Shown here: one piece after another, positions 1-5,861 of the stretch
Layout: the number at the start of each line of letters is the position of its first letter
Numbering within the stretch: the first letter of the stretch is position 1
Origin: JAVBNA01 sp031551875
Lineage (GTDB): Bacteria > Bacillota > Clostridia > Oscillospirales > Acutalibacteraceae
Direction of reading: 5' to 3'
DNA: 11,267 bases
Assembly: GCA_031551875.1 (NCBI GenBank)
Contig: JAVBNA010000002.1
Coordinates: 1-11,267, forward strand
The notes under the pieces: generated by a model
Seen by the model: only the letters and a program-made list of their open reading frames with translations
Database searches by the model: none
Told to the model about the DNA's origin: nothing
Position numbers and translations under genes: made by a program

Positions 1-203
1 AGTCGCCCCATCATACGGTAAGACCCTTTTGCCATTGTATAGAGTAAGATACAAAGCGCTTTTTTGGCGGCTATCTTCTCGTTTGTCCGTTGGTCTCCTT
101 CACGGAAATTGCAACCACATTCCTTACAACGATAGCGCTGACGGCCTCCGACCATTCCATTCTTTACAGCCTTTTCTGAACCACAATTCTTACACGGCGG
201 CAT
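1..203 (-). CDS. IS1-like transposase, N-terminal part (runs off the window edge)
   Basis: This frame is read from the ATG at 203 leftwards off the window, about 67 codons. The product starts MPPCKNCGSEKAVKNG and has a zinc-ribbon pattern: C4-x2-C7, then C26-x2-C29 with a further C31, and the QRYRCKECG signature. A helical stretch follows (IAAKKALCILLYTMAKGSYRM). This matches the InsA-type N-terminal DNA-binding domain of IS1-like transposases, which recognises the element ends; the catalytic DDE part would lie beyond position 1. A Shine-Dalgarno (AGGAG, + strand 213-217) sits 9 bases before the ATG and a good promoter lies upstream, so the gene looks intact at this end. The terminal inverted repeat should lie between about 204 and 270, but I could not define it without the other end. 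IS1595-like elements also have an N-terminal zinc ribbon, so the exact family is less certain than the transposase call. Confidence 0.8.
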   Translation of the reverse strand, partial: MPPCKNCGSEKAVKNGMVGGRQRYRCKECGCNFREGDQRTNEKIAAKKALCILLYTMAKGSYRMMGR

Positions 204-233
204 TATTTCCATCTCCTGTCATTTGATGGAAAC

Positions 234-262
234 ATTATATCTGAAATCTATATATTAGTCTA
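234..262 (-). promoter_or_regulatory. Sigma-A-type promoter of the IS1-like transposase
   Basis: On the - strand, TAGACT (257-262) and a perfect TATAAT (234-239) are separated by exactly 17 bases. Transcription would start near 227, about 24 bases before the transposase ATG, leaving room for the AGGAG ribosome binding site. Confidence 0.6.
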
Positions 263-270
263 CACTCTCA

Positions 271-298
271 AAATCCGCCCCGAAGGGCGGATTTTTTT
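271..298 (+). terminator. Intrinsic terminator (+ strand)
   Basis: A 10-bp perfect stem, AAATCCGCCC (271-280) with GGGCGGATTT (285-294), closes a CGAA loop and runs into seven T's (292-298). The T-tract is on the + strand, so it ends + strand transcription coming from left of the window. No + strand gene is visible upstream, so it probably belongs to a gene that lay there before the IS1-like element inserted. Confidence 0.8.
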
Positions 299-324
299 GT
301 TTCAGGTGCAAATCGACCCGCAAG

Positions 325-377
325 CGGTAGTATACCATGTCCTAGGCGGCTACCGGAGCGTGGTTTTTTCGGGACAT
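325..377 (+). promoter_or_regulatory. Possible pseudoknot in the leader of the surface-protein gene
   Basis: CGGTAG (325-330) can pair with CTACCG (350-355). The loop between them holds ATGTCCT (337-343), which can pair with GGGACAT (371-377) downstream. Together they form an H-type pseudoknot with two helices of 6 and 7 bp (one G-U). It lies between a terminator and the gene at 454. I recognise no known riboswitch consensus here. It would be part of the mRNA only if transcription starts before 325; a candidate promoter at 392-421 would exclude it. Confidence 0.3.
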
Positions 378-391
378 ATCGCGATGCAGGT

Positions 392-426
392 GAGACACAC
401 TTTAACTTCAGCTTACATAATATGTA
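392..426 (+). promoter_or_regulatory. Candidate promoter and overlapping palindrome before the surface-protein gene
   Basis: GAGACA (392-397) and CATAAT (416-421) are 18 bases apart, a moderate -35/-10 match. The -10 overlaps a palindrome, TACAT-AAT-ATGTA (414-426), that could be a repressor site. A second small inverted repeat, TGTAG/CTACA (423-427 and 434-438), lies just before the ribosome binding site at 443-448. All of this is motif-based only. Confidence 0.3.
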
Positions 427-453
427 GAGAATCCTACAAGAAGGAGGACAATT

Positions 454-2346
454 ATGACGAAAATTTTCAGAGACAGCCGACGCCTTTTAAGTCGCTTCGC
501 ATTGGCTATATTTATAATCATTGTTATGTGCGGCTCTACGGTCGTTGCAAACGCACAAACCACTGTTACCGACGAGCAGAGCTTTATCAATGCCATCAAC
601 TCAACTGAAACGGAAATCATAGTCGAGAATGATATCACTTTAACGAGGGAATATCAGATCACGCGGAATTTGACAATTAAATCGACGGAAAACGCAACAT
701 TAAACTGGAGCGGCGCCGCCAACAGAACAATGTTTACAGTGAATAACAATGCGAATTTCACCCTCGAAGACATTACGCTTGACGGCAAAGGGCTATACGC
801 GACTTTAGTAGAAGTCAAAGGATCGACGTTCACGATGAATGACGGCGCTGTGCTGAAAAATGTATTGAGCAATGGCAGTAACAGGGCTGTTACCATCGGA
901 AATGTAAGCGACCCCAGTTTGGTGGGCACGTTTAATATGAACGGCGGGCTTATCACTGGCGTGAGTCTTGATGCCGTAGTCATATGCTATTACGGAACGA
1001 TCAACATGGGCGGCAGCGCCACTATTTCGGAAAACAGCGCATACGGCGTCGGAATTATAACTTCCACCTTAAATATGACCGGGAACGCAGCAATTTCAAA
1101 CAATACGGCAACAAGAGCCGGAATGGGCGTGCTTGCCGGTTATGACAGCGTCATCAATATGGGACTGCAGGCCGGCGATGCGCCTCGGATCTCTGGCAAT
1201 ACCTCCACGACCAACTATGGCGGTGGCGCTTACCTGGTGGACAGTGAACTGAACATGGATTTTGGCGCTTCGATTGCTGGCAACACTGCAGAAACCATGG
1301 GTGGCGGTGTTGCGTTGAACAGATCGACCCTTATCATGAATGGCAACGCAAAGGTCAGCAACAATACAACCCGTCAGGGAGTGGGCGGCGGGATTCTTGC
1401 CAACAATTCCACGGTTGATTTGTCCGATAATGCCGCTGTTTTTGGAAACTCGGTCATGGCGGATGACGGCAACGGCGGGGGCATTTATCTGCAAAACGCC
1501 CCATCACTGCTGACAATTTCCGATAAAGTAAAAGTTTATGACAATAATGCCGCATTCGGCGCGGGCATTTTCCTGCATGTTGAAACGGAGCTGCAAATGA
1601 GCGGCGGCGCTGTCAGCACCAATATTGCCACTCTTGACGGCAGCGGAATTTACAGCAGGGGCAAAGCGACAATCTCAGGCGGAGTCGTGGACGACAACCG
1701 GACAGTAAGCGGAAACGGCGGCGGCATCTATCTCACAAGCGAAGGAAGTGCTACGATTTCGGGAAGCTCTATTACCAACAATAGTGCGCCAAACGGCTAT
1801 GGCGGCGGTGTTTATTCTGAAATCACACAGGATTATTCAACTCTATCCACAGATAGTGGAACCCGGTTCTATGGAAACAGGGCTTCGACAGCCTATACAC
1901 CGCCTGAAAACGCATTGGAACTGTATCCCCATATCCAGTTTGCATCTGTCAGCATCGGAGATCATCCGCTCAACAACTACGACATCAATGTCACAGACGC
2001 CGAAGTGCTAATGTTCAACGTAACCTATGCGAGTAATGGCGGTACGGGACACTTTGTCGGACCGTATACCATCCCTTCTCATACAGTGATGATTCTATCT
2101 CCGGAGGAAGCCGGAATTACACGAGCCTTTCACACTTTTATCGTATGGAATACCGCGCCGGACGGAAGCGGACAGTCGTACGCGCCGGGCGACACCATGG
2201 TACTGAATAATAATGTGACATTGTATGCACAGTGGAATGTTGAACTTGCATGGTTTTGGGGAATCCTCCTTGCGCTGATTCTGGGCTTGGTTATTATTAT
2301 GACTTGCTTCTGTTTCAGGGGGCGGAGATGCCAAGGGGTATCGTAA
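454..2346 (+). CDS. Secreted beta-helix surface protein with InlB-type repeat and C-terminal membrane anchor
   Basis: The 630-residue product starts at an ATG with a strong AAGGAGG 6 bases upstream. Residues 1-34 form a signal peptide: basic start, hydrophobic core, cleavage site ANA|QT. From about residue 38 to 495 it is low in Cys and rich in Asn/Gly, with irregular repeats of roughly 25-30 residues carrying GGG, 'NMTGNAAIS', 'TISGSSI' and 'ISNNTA' patterns, as in right-handed parallel beta-helix (polymorphic outer-membrane or pectate-lyase-like) folds. Residues 523-594 match an InlB-type (Flg_new) repeat, beginning VTYASNGGTG and ending LYAQW. Residues 597-620 are a membrane helix followed by a basic tail (FRGRRC). 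There is no LPXTG motif, so anchoring looks like membrane insertion rather than sortase linkage. Probably a surface adhesin or glycan-binding protein; the ligand cannot be read from sequence. It is the only + strand gene and stands alone with its own terminator. Confidence 0.75.
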   Translation: MTKIFRDSRRLLSRFALAIFIIIVMCGSTVVANAQTTVTDEQSFINAINSTETEIIVENDITLTREYQITRNLTIKSTENATLNWSGAANRTMFTVNNNANFTLEDITLDGKGLYATLVEVKGSTFTMNDGAVLKNVLSNGSNRAVTIGNVSDPSLVGTFNMNGGLITGVSLDAVVICYYGTINMGGSATISENSAYGVGIITSTLNMTGNAAISNNTATRAGMGVLAGYDSVINMGLQAGDAPRISGNTSTTNYGGGAYLVDSELNMDFGASIAGNTAETMGGGVALNRSTLIMNGNAKVSNNTTRQGVGGGILANNSTVDLSDNAAVFGNSVMADDGNGGGIYLQNAPSLLTISDKVKVYDNNAAFGAGIFLHVETELQMSGGAVSTNIATLDGSGIYSRGKATISGGVVDDNRTVSGNGGGIYLTSEGSATISGSSITNNSAPNGYGGGVYSEITQDYSTLSTDSGTRFYGNRASTAYTPPENALELYPHIQFASVSIGDHPLNNYDINVTDAEVLMFNVTYASNGGTGHFVGPYTIPSHTVMILSPEEAGITRAFHTFIVWNTAPDGSGQSYAPGDTMVLNNNVTLYAQWNVELAWFWGILLALILGLVIIMTCFCFRGRRCQGVS

Positions 2347-2376
2347 ATCTGCTAAGCAAAGCCGGATGAAACGGTT

Positions 2377-2416
2377 AAGCCGCTCTCTTTTCACAGAAAG
2401 CGGCTTTTTCTTTTTG
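2377..2416 (+). terminator. Intrinsic terminator of the surface-protein gene
   Basis: AAGCCGCT (2377-2384) pairs with AGCGGCTT (2399-2406), followed by a T-rich tail (2405-2416). It begins 30 bases after the stop codon at 2344-2346. On the - strand the same hairpin has only a weak tail, so it may stop the converging exporter transcript poorly. Confidence 0.75.
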
Positions 2417-2495
2417 GGTTTGTGGAGGTGCAGAACTCAAACGAGGGGGTAAAATTTTCTGAAGCAGATATGAAAAGTCCCTCTTTCTGTGAAAA
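2388..2495. repeat. 13-bp perfect inverted repeat pair between convergent genes
   Basis: TTTTCACAGAAAG (2388-2400) is repeated in perfect inverted orientation at 2483-2495, 82 bases later. The left copy forms the loop and part of the stem of the surface-protein terminator; the right copy is just past the exporter stop codon. It could be a remnant small repeat or a long-range hairpin ending the - strand transcript. The stretch between the copies shows nothing else. Confidence 0.4.
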
Positions 2496-2497
2496 AA

Positions 2498-3745
2498 CTA
2501 GTCCGTGATTTGCGCTTGTCCTTCGCCTTGTTTAATCAATTCCCTGCGTCCATACAGGATGAGTCCGCCGAGGATCAGAAGTACACCTGTAACAACCAGC
2601 AGCAGCTCAATTTTCACGAAATCTCCGAGCGGCCCGAACAAAGCCATCCCCAGCGGCATCCCAAGCCCATTCACCACGGCGATCGCGCTGAATACCCTTC
2701 CCATTAAATGCGGAGAGATTTTGGTCTGCATAAGCGTCATGCTCGGCGTATTGTACAAGGGCATGGTGCAGCCGCAAAAAACCATAATCCCCAAATACAC
2801 CCAGAAATTTGGTATCACACCGAACAATACCGTCGACGCACCGAACAGCAGCCAGGCCAGAACCATCGTGTGCACCTTGTTTTTAAATCCGCCCCAAACC
2901 GAAATGACAATGCCGCCCATCATCATGCCAACGGAAAAGGCAATCTCAATGGAAGTCAGCCGCCAGACATCATCCCCAAATGTTCGCACCACCTGAAGCG
3001 GCGTCAGCATTGCGGCGGGAGATGCCAGCACACAGAAAAACGCAGTGAAGATAAACAACGTTTTCAGCCACGGCTGGCTGCTGATAAAACGCAGGCCCTC
3101 ACCCATTTCGTGAAAATATGCTTTGGCACCCGACTGGCTTTTCTCCTTTTTAGAAACATCCGAAACTTTTACAAAGAAAAAAACTGTGGCAATCCCGATT
3201 GCCGCGGTGACAACATCAATGAAGAAGATGATCTCAATCGGCAGAAAGGACAGCAGCGCACCTGCCGCCATAGGTGCGGCAAACATCGTCAATGACTGCG
3301 TCGTGCTTTGGATGCCGTTGAAGCGCGTCAGGTGTTCCTCGGGCACAATTTGCGGAATCAGCGCGTTTACCGCCGGCATCTGCACCCCCTGCCCGACACT
3401 GCGCACAATTGCTGCTGCCAGCAGCAGCCAGATGCTCTGCATACCGGACATAAACAGAATCGCGACCAGAAGCGTAACCATCGCAATGGCGGCGTCAGCA
3501 ATATTGACTAAATATTTTCGGTTATACCGGTCTGCCCAAACGCCGGCGAAGGGGGAAATAAACACCATCGGCAGCATCGTGGCGCAGGTAAATATAGCAA
3601 TCAGTCCCCCGGATTTCTCGTCGAGCGTCATTTGCCAGGTGATTGCATGTGAAACCATCATAGAGCCGAACATGGACAAAAACTGTCCTGCGATAAAAAA
3701 GCTCGCATTTCGCTTCCAGCGGGTCTTTTTTTGATTCACTTCCAT
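2498..3745 (-). CDS. MFS-type efflux transporter, 12 membrane segments (DHA3/MefA-like)
   Basis: The 415-residue product has about twelve hydrophobic segments split six and six by a charged loop near residues 195-215 (KVSDVSKKEKSQ). The loop between segments 2 and 3 reads GVWADRYNRKY (residues 68-78), the MFS motif A. Length and arrangement fit the proton-driven drug exporters of the MFS_3/DHA3 group, which includes macrolide exporters such as MefA; the substrate is not readable. The ATG at 3745 has AGGAG 8 bases upstream. It is the last gene downstream of padR and two DUF1048 genes, 116 bases after the second one, with no terminator seen between them. PadR regulators often control multidrug exporters, so export of a toxic compound sensed by PadR is a reasonable inference. 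The stop codon is TAG at 2498-2500. Confidence 0.8.
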   Translation of the reverse strand: MEVNQKKTRWKRNASFFIAGQFLSMFGSMMVSHAITWQMTLDEKSGGLIAIFTCATMLPMVFISPFAGVWADRYNRKYLVNIADAAIAMVTLLVAILFMSGMQSIWLLLAAAIVRSVGQGVQMPAVNALIPQIVPEEHLTRFNGIQSTTQSLTMFAAPMAAGALLSFLPIEIIFFIDVVTAAIGIATVFFFVKVSDVSKKEKSQSGAKAYFHEMGEGLRFISSQPWLKTLFIFTAFFCVLASPAAMLTPLQVVRTFGDDVWRLTSIEIAFSVGMMMGGIVISVWGGFKNKVHTMVLAWLLFGASTVLFGVIPNFWVYLGIMVFCGCTMPLYNTPSMTLMQTKISPHLMGRVFSAIAVVNGLGMPLGMALFGPLGDFVKIELLLVVTGVLLILGGLILYGRRELIKQGEGQAQITD

Positions 3746-3861
3746 TTATATTCTCCTCGTACATCCACATTTGATTGGCAGTCCCCAATACGTAGCCTTT
3801 CTCACTCCGCTTTATCCGCGACTTTTTTCATGGTCCTGTTTACTTTCCGGTCCACTTCTTC

Positions 3862-4152
3862 CTAATAAAGGTCGGCATAGGTTTTCGAATCTTTGATCAG
3901 TTCGTCGCAAAAAGCCGCCACGTCACGACCAGTCACTTCGAGCACGCCTTTCCCCAATGCCGCGCCCTCTTCAAACAGATCAACCATTTCCGAGAGCAAA
4001 CCGATCCCTTCGAACAGATCAATCGGACCTACCTTGTAGAGATATTTTTGGATCTCCTTATAAACGACCTGATACTCCTGCGGAAGCGCTTTGACGCGCG
4101 CCATATGCGCTCTCCATTCTTTTTTTGCTTCAATGATATCCTGTATGCTCAT
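3862..4152 (-). CDS. DUF1048 family protein, probably cut short by an in-frame amber codon
   Basis: The 96-residue product (MSIQDIIEAKKEWRAHM...) is a small helical protein of the DUF1048 family, related to the gene just upstream; both carry the helix pattern ending in 'FC..L'. The start has GGGGAGG about 6 bases upstream, and the gap to the previous stop is 12 bases. The function of DUF1048 is unknown; these genes are known to sit beside PadR regulators. The frame ends at TAG (3862-3864), but the next 19 codons, down to a TGA at 3802-3804, read EEVDRKVNRTMKKVADKAE. This is a charged helix aligning with the C-terminal tail of the paralogue (QWRKQLNDNIAKKLGL). So the annotated protein probably lacks its last helix, through a C-to-T change in a former CAG codon, a sequencing error or readthrough. 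No sign of decay elsewhere in the frame. Confidence 0.75.
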   Translation of the reverse strand: MSIQDIIEAKKEWRAHMARVKALPQEYQVVYKEIQKYLYKVGPIDLFEGIGLLSEMVDLFEEGAALGKGVLEVTGRDVAAFCDELIKDSKTYADLY

Positions 4153-4164
4153 GGTCTTCCTCCC

Positions 4165-4512
4165 CTATAAGCCTAATTTTTTTGCAATATTGTCGTTGAG
4201 CTGTTTGCGCCACTGGTCGCGATACGACTTTGCGCCCTCTTCCCCGACCAATGCGGAACAGAAGCCCTTGATATCATTCCCCAACACCTCTTCCGCGCTC
4301 TGTCCGTCCGCCGACGTTTCTTCGAGCAGAGAGAGCACACCGTCAAGGATCGGCATGAGGTTACGGCCGGTAAAATCAGAATACGGCCAAACATACTTTT
4401 TTATTTCTTCCCATGCCGCCCGATCGTCCGCCGGCAGCTTTTTTGCGCGATCCTCAAACGCTTTATATTCCCTCTTCATGTCATCGCCCGTGATTTTATC
4501 CCAAAAATTCAT
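4165..4512 (-). CDS. DUF1048 family protein
   Basis: The 115-residue product (MNFWDKITGDDMKREYKAFE...) has the typical DUF1048 layout: an amphipathic N-terminal helix, a central 'DFTGRNLMPILDGVL' segment, and a C-terminal 'FCSALVGEEGAKSYRD' helix with basic tail. I chose the ATG at 4512 because it has AAAGGAGAG just upstream and overlaps the padR stop as ATGA (4509-4512), a sign of translational coupling. The longer in-frame start at 4569 lies well inside padR and adds an unrelated N-terminus. Function unknown; probably a cytoplasmic partner of the PadR/exporter module. Its TAG stop is followed, in the same frame and after four codons, by the start of the second DUF1048 gene. Confidence 0.85.
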   Translation of the reverse strand: MNFWDKITGDDMKREYKAFEDRAKKLPADDRAAWEEIKKYVWPYSDFTGRNLMPILDGVLSLLEETSADGQSAEEVLGNDIKGFCSALVGEEGAKSYRDQWRKQLNDNIAKKLGL

Positions 4513-4835
4513 GATTCGCTCTCCTTTAACTCGTTGATTTTCGATGCAACAAACTCCCATTTTTCCCAAAATTTCTTCAATTGCGCTCGTCCTGCATCGT
4601 TTAGTGCGAAGAATTTTCGCGGCGGACCCACATCGGAAGGTTTTTTATTGGTTTCCACCAGCTTGTTTTTTTCGAGCCGGATCAGGATGGTATACACCGT
4701 TCCCTCGACGACTTCTGTGAATCCCAGTGCATTCAGACGTCGGGTGATCTCATAACCATAAGTATCACCCCGGCTGATGATTTCCAGCACACAGCCTTCC
4801 AGCGCGCCTTTCAGCATTTCAGTAAGATTTTCCAA
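4509..4835 (-). CDS. PadR-family transcriptional regulator
   Basis: The 108-residue product is a PadR winged-helix repressor of the short type. Residues 8-60 hold the DNA-binding domain, with the hallmarks YGYEI (26-30) and EGTVYTILIRLEKNKLV (44-60); the wing follows (PSDVGPPRKFFALNDAG) and residues 83-105 form the dimerisation helix. The start is TTG at 4835, preceded by AAAGGGG at good distance. The next in-frame ATG (4817) has no ribosome binding site, and the ATG at 4840 is out of frame. It is the first gene of a probable four-gene unit with two DUF1048 proteins and an MFS exporter. PadR repressors usually control their own operon and release DNA on binding a phenolic or drug-like compound. 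Autoregulation is likely, given repeats at the transcription start. Confidence 0.9.
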   Translation of the reverse strand: MENLTEMLKGALEGCVLEIISRGDTYGYEITRRLNALGFTEVVEGTVYTILIRLEKNKLVETNKKPSDVGPPRKFFALNDAGRAQLKKFWEKWEFVASKINELKESES

Positions 4836-4853
4836 ATCATGATCCCCTTTCTA

Positions 4854-4894
4854 TTACGTAAGACTTCTATGAAGTGTCGCTTAGTACAAGTACA
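4854..4894 (-). promoter_or_regulatory. Candidate PadR operator cluster
   Basis: Three repeat elements lie between the -10 and the padR start. AGTACA is repeated in tandem (4883-4888, 4889-4894), which also gives GTAC-AA-GTAC symmetry at the likely start of transcription. ACTTC-TAT-GAAGT (4863-4875) is an inverted repeat. TTACGTAA (4854-4861) is a palindrome. Binding over the start site would fit autorepression; which element is used cannot be told from sequence. Confidence 0.4.
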
Positions 4895-4922
4895 TAGTAT
4901 AACAAAGTAATGGAAATGTCAA
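4894..4922 (-). promoter_or_regulatory. Promoter of the padR operon
   Basis: A perfect TTGACA (4917-4922, read on the - strand) is followed after 17 bases by TACTAT (4894-4899), or after 15 bases by the better TATACT (4896-4901). The start of transcription would be near 4887, giving a leader of about 50 bases before the TTG start of padR. Confidence 0.65.
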
Positions 4923-4943
4923 CTGTAAAATGAATTTTTTATA

Positions 4944-4967
4944 GTGGATCAAGATAAAAATATCCAC
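4944..4967 (-). terminator. Weak hairpin after the Phe operon
   Basis: GTGGAT (4944-4949) and ATCCAC (4962-4967) can form a 6-bp stem with a 12-base loop, 12 bases after the pheA stop. On the - strand it is followed by TATAAAAAATTC, without a proper U-tract, so it is at best a weak terminator. Some readthrough from pheA into padR is possible. Confidence 0.25.
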
Positions 4968-4979
4968 CGGGTATGAGCA

Positions 4980-5861
4980 TCAGCTCTTCTTGCCCGCCTC
5001 TCTCTCACTGTAGCTTCCTAAAAACTGGAAGCTTTGCGTGCTTTGCTCCAGACTGAGCAGCAAAGTATATAAATCATGATTTTCAGTGCTTGCCTGGACG
5101 TCAAAATAAAACATAAACTCAAAGTCCGTATTGGCAATGGGGCGCGACTCCAGCTTCGTGAGGTTTAAGCCCCGCTCAGCGATTTGCCCGAGCACCTCGT
5201 ACAGCGTCCCGGTCCTGTGCTCCAGCTTAAGCATGAGACTGATCTTATCAGAGCAATCAAAAATTTCGCAATCCTTGGAAATGCAGATAAACCGCGTATA
5301 ATTGTTGTCATTGTTTTGCACAGCATTGGACAAAGCAACCAAATTGTAAAGCGTCACACAATGCTCGGACGCAATGGCCGCAATGCCGCTCCGCTCACTC
5401 TCCGCCACGATTTGTGCCGCCGTCGCTGTGTTGGCACAGATCGTTATTTTTATGTGGGGATTTTGTTCTAAAAATTTGCTGCACTGTCTGGCCGCCTGTT
5501 CGTGTGTGTAAATCTCTTGAAGCTCTTCTATACGGGTTTTTGTTTTTGCGAGCAGCATATGGGCAATGGATAGCTTTACGCTCCGCACGATATAGAACCG
5601 ATAGGCTCTCATCAAATCATATACATCGGACACCGAACCGGCACTTGAATTCTCGATGGGCAATATGCCGTATTGGCACAATCCAGTGTCCACTGCGCGG
5701 AACACGCCGTCAAACGTACGCATATACATGATGTCGGGCTGTTCAAAAGCAGCGTTGGCTGCAAGCTGTGAGTATGCGCCCACAATCCCCTGACAGGCAA
5801 CCACGGCGGTTTTAGGAAGATCGTTCTTTCGGCATGCATTTATATCTATCACACGTTTCAC
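4980..5861 (-). CDS. pheA: Prephenate dehydratase with C-terminal ACT domain
   Basis: The 293-residue product converts prephenate to phenylpyruvate, the committed step to phenylalanine. The catalytic part spans about 18-195: GIVGAYSQLAA (26-36), LPIENSSAGSV (67-77), an NTATAAQIVAE segment (144-154) and the YTRF motif (188-191) whose Thr-Arg-Phe is the family's catalytic signature. The ACT domain (about 206-285) has RTGTLYEVL (216-224) and ESRP (238-241), the Phe-binding motifs behind allosteric inhibition by phenylalanine. Only about 17 residues precede the catalytic domain, so there is no fused chorismate mutase, unlike the E. coli enzyme. The start is GTG at 5861, overlapping the TGA of the upstream DAHP synthase by 4 bases (GTGA), so translation is probably coupled. 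It is co-transcribed behind the Phe attenuator, giving both enzyme-level and transcript-level control by Phe. Confidence 0.93.
   Translation of the reverse strand: MKRVIDINACRKNDLPKTAVVACQGIVGAYSQLAANAAFEQPDIMYMRTFDGVFRAVDTGLCQYGILPIENSSAGSVSDVYDLMRAYRFYIVRSVKLSIAHMLLAKTKTRIEELQEIYTHEQAARQCSKFLEQNPHIKITICANTATAAQIVAESERSGIAAIASEHCVTLYNLVALSNAVQNNDNNYTRFICISKDCEIFDCSDKISLMLKLEHRTGTLYEVLGQIAERGLNLTKLESRPIANTDFEFMFYFDVQASTENHDLYTLLLSLEQSTQSFQFLGSYSEREAGKKS

Noticed and set aside
300..453. Known riboswitch (cyclic-di-GMP I/II, guanidine, cobalamin) upstream of the surface protein
   Set aside because: The conserved cores I remember for these classes do not fit; only generic stems can be drawn, so I report a candidate structure and not a named class.
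297..608. + strand frame overlapping the start of the surface-protein gene
   Set aside because: It runs across the leader into the signal peptide of the gene at 454 in another frame, with no ribosome binding site and no recognisable product.
2505..3734. Several + strand open frames opposite the MFS exporter
   Set aside because: They are antisense to twelve clear membrane segments, overlap each other, are His/Gln/Arg or Pro/Ser rich, and lack ribosome binding sites.
3522..3788. Small - strand frame overlapping the start of the MFS gene
   Set aside because: It is in a different frame from the exporter, covers its first membrane segments, and has no ribosome binding site of its own.
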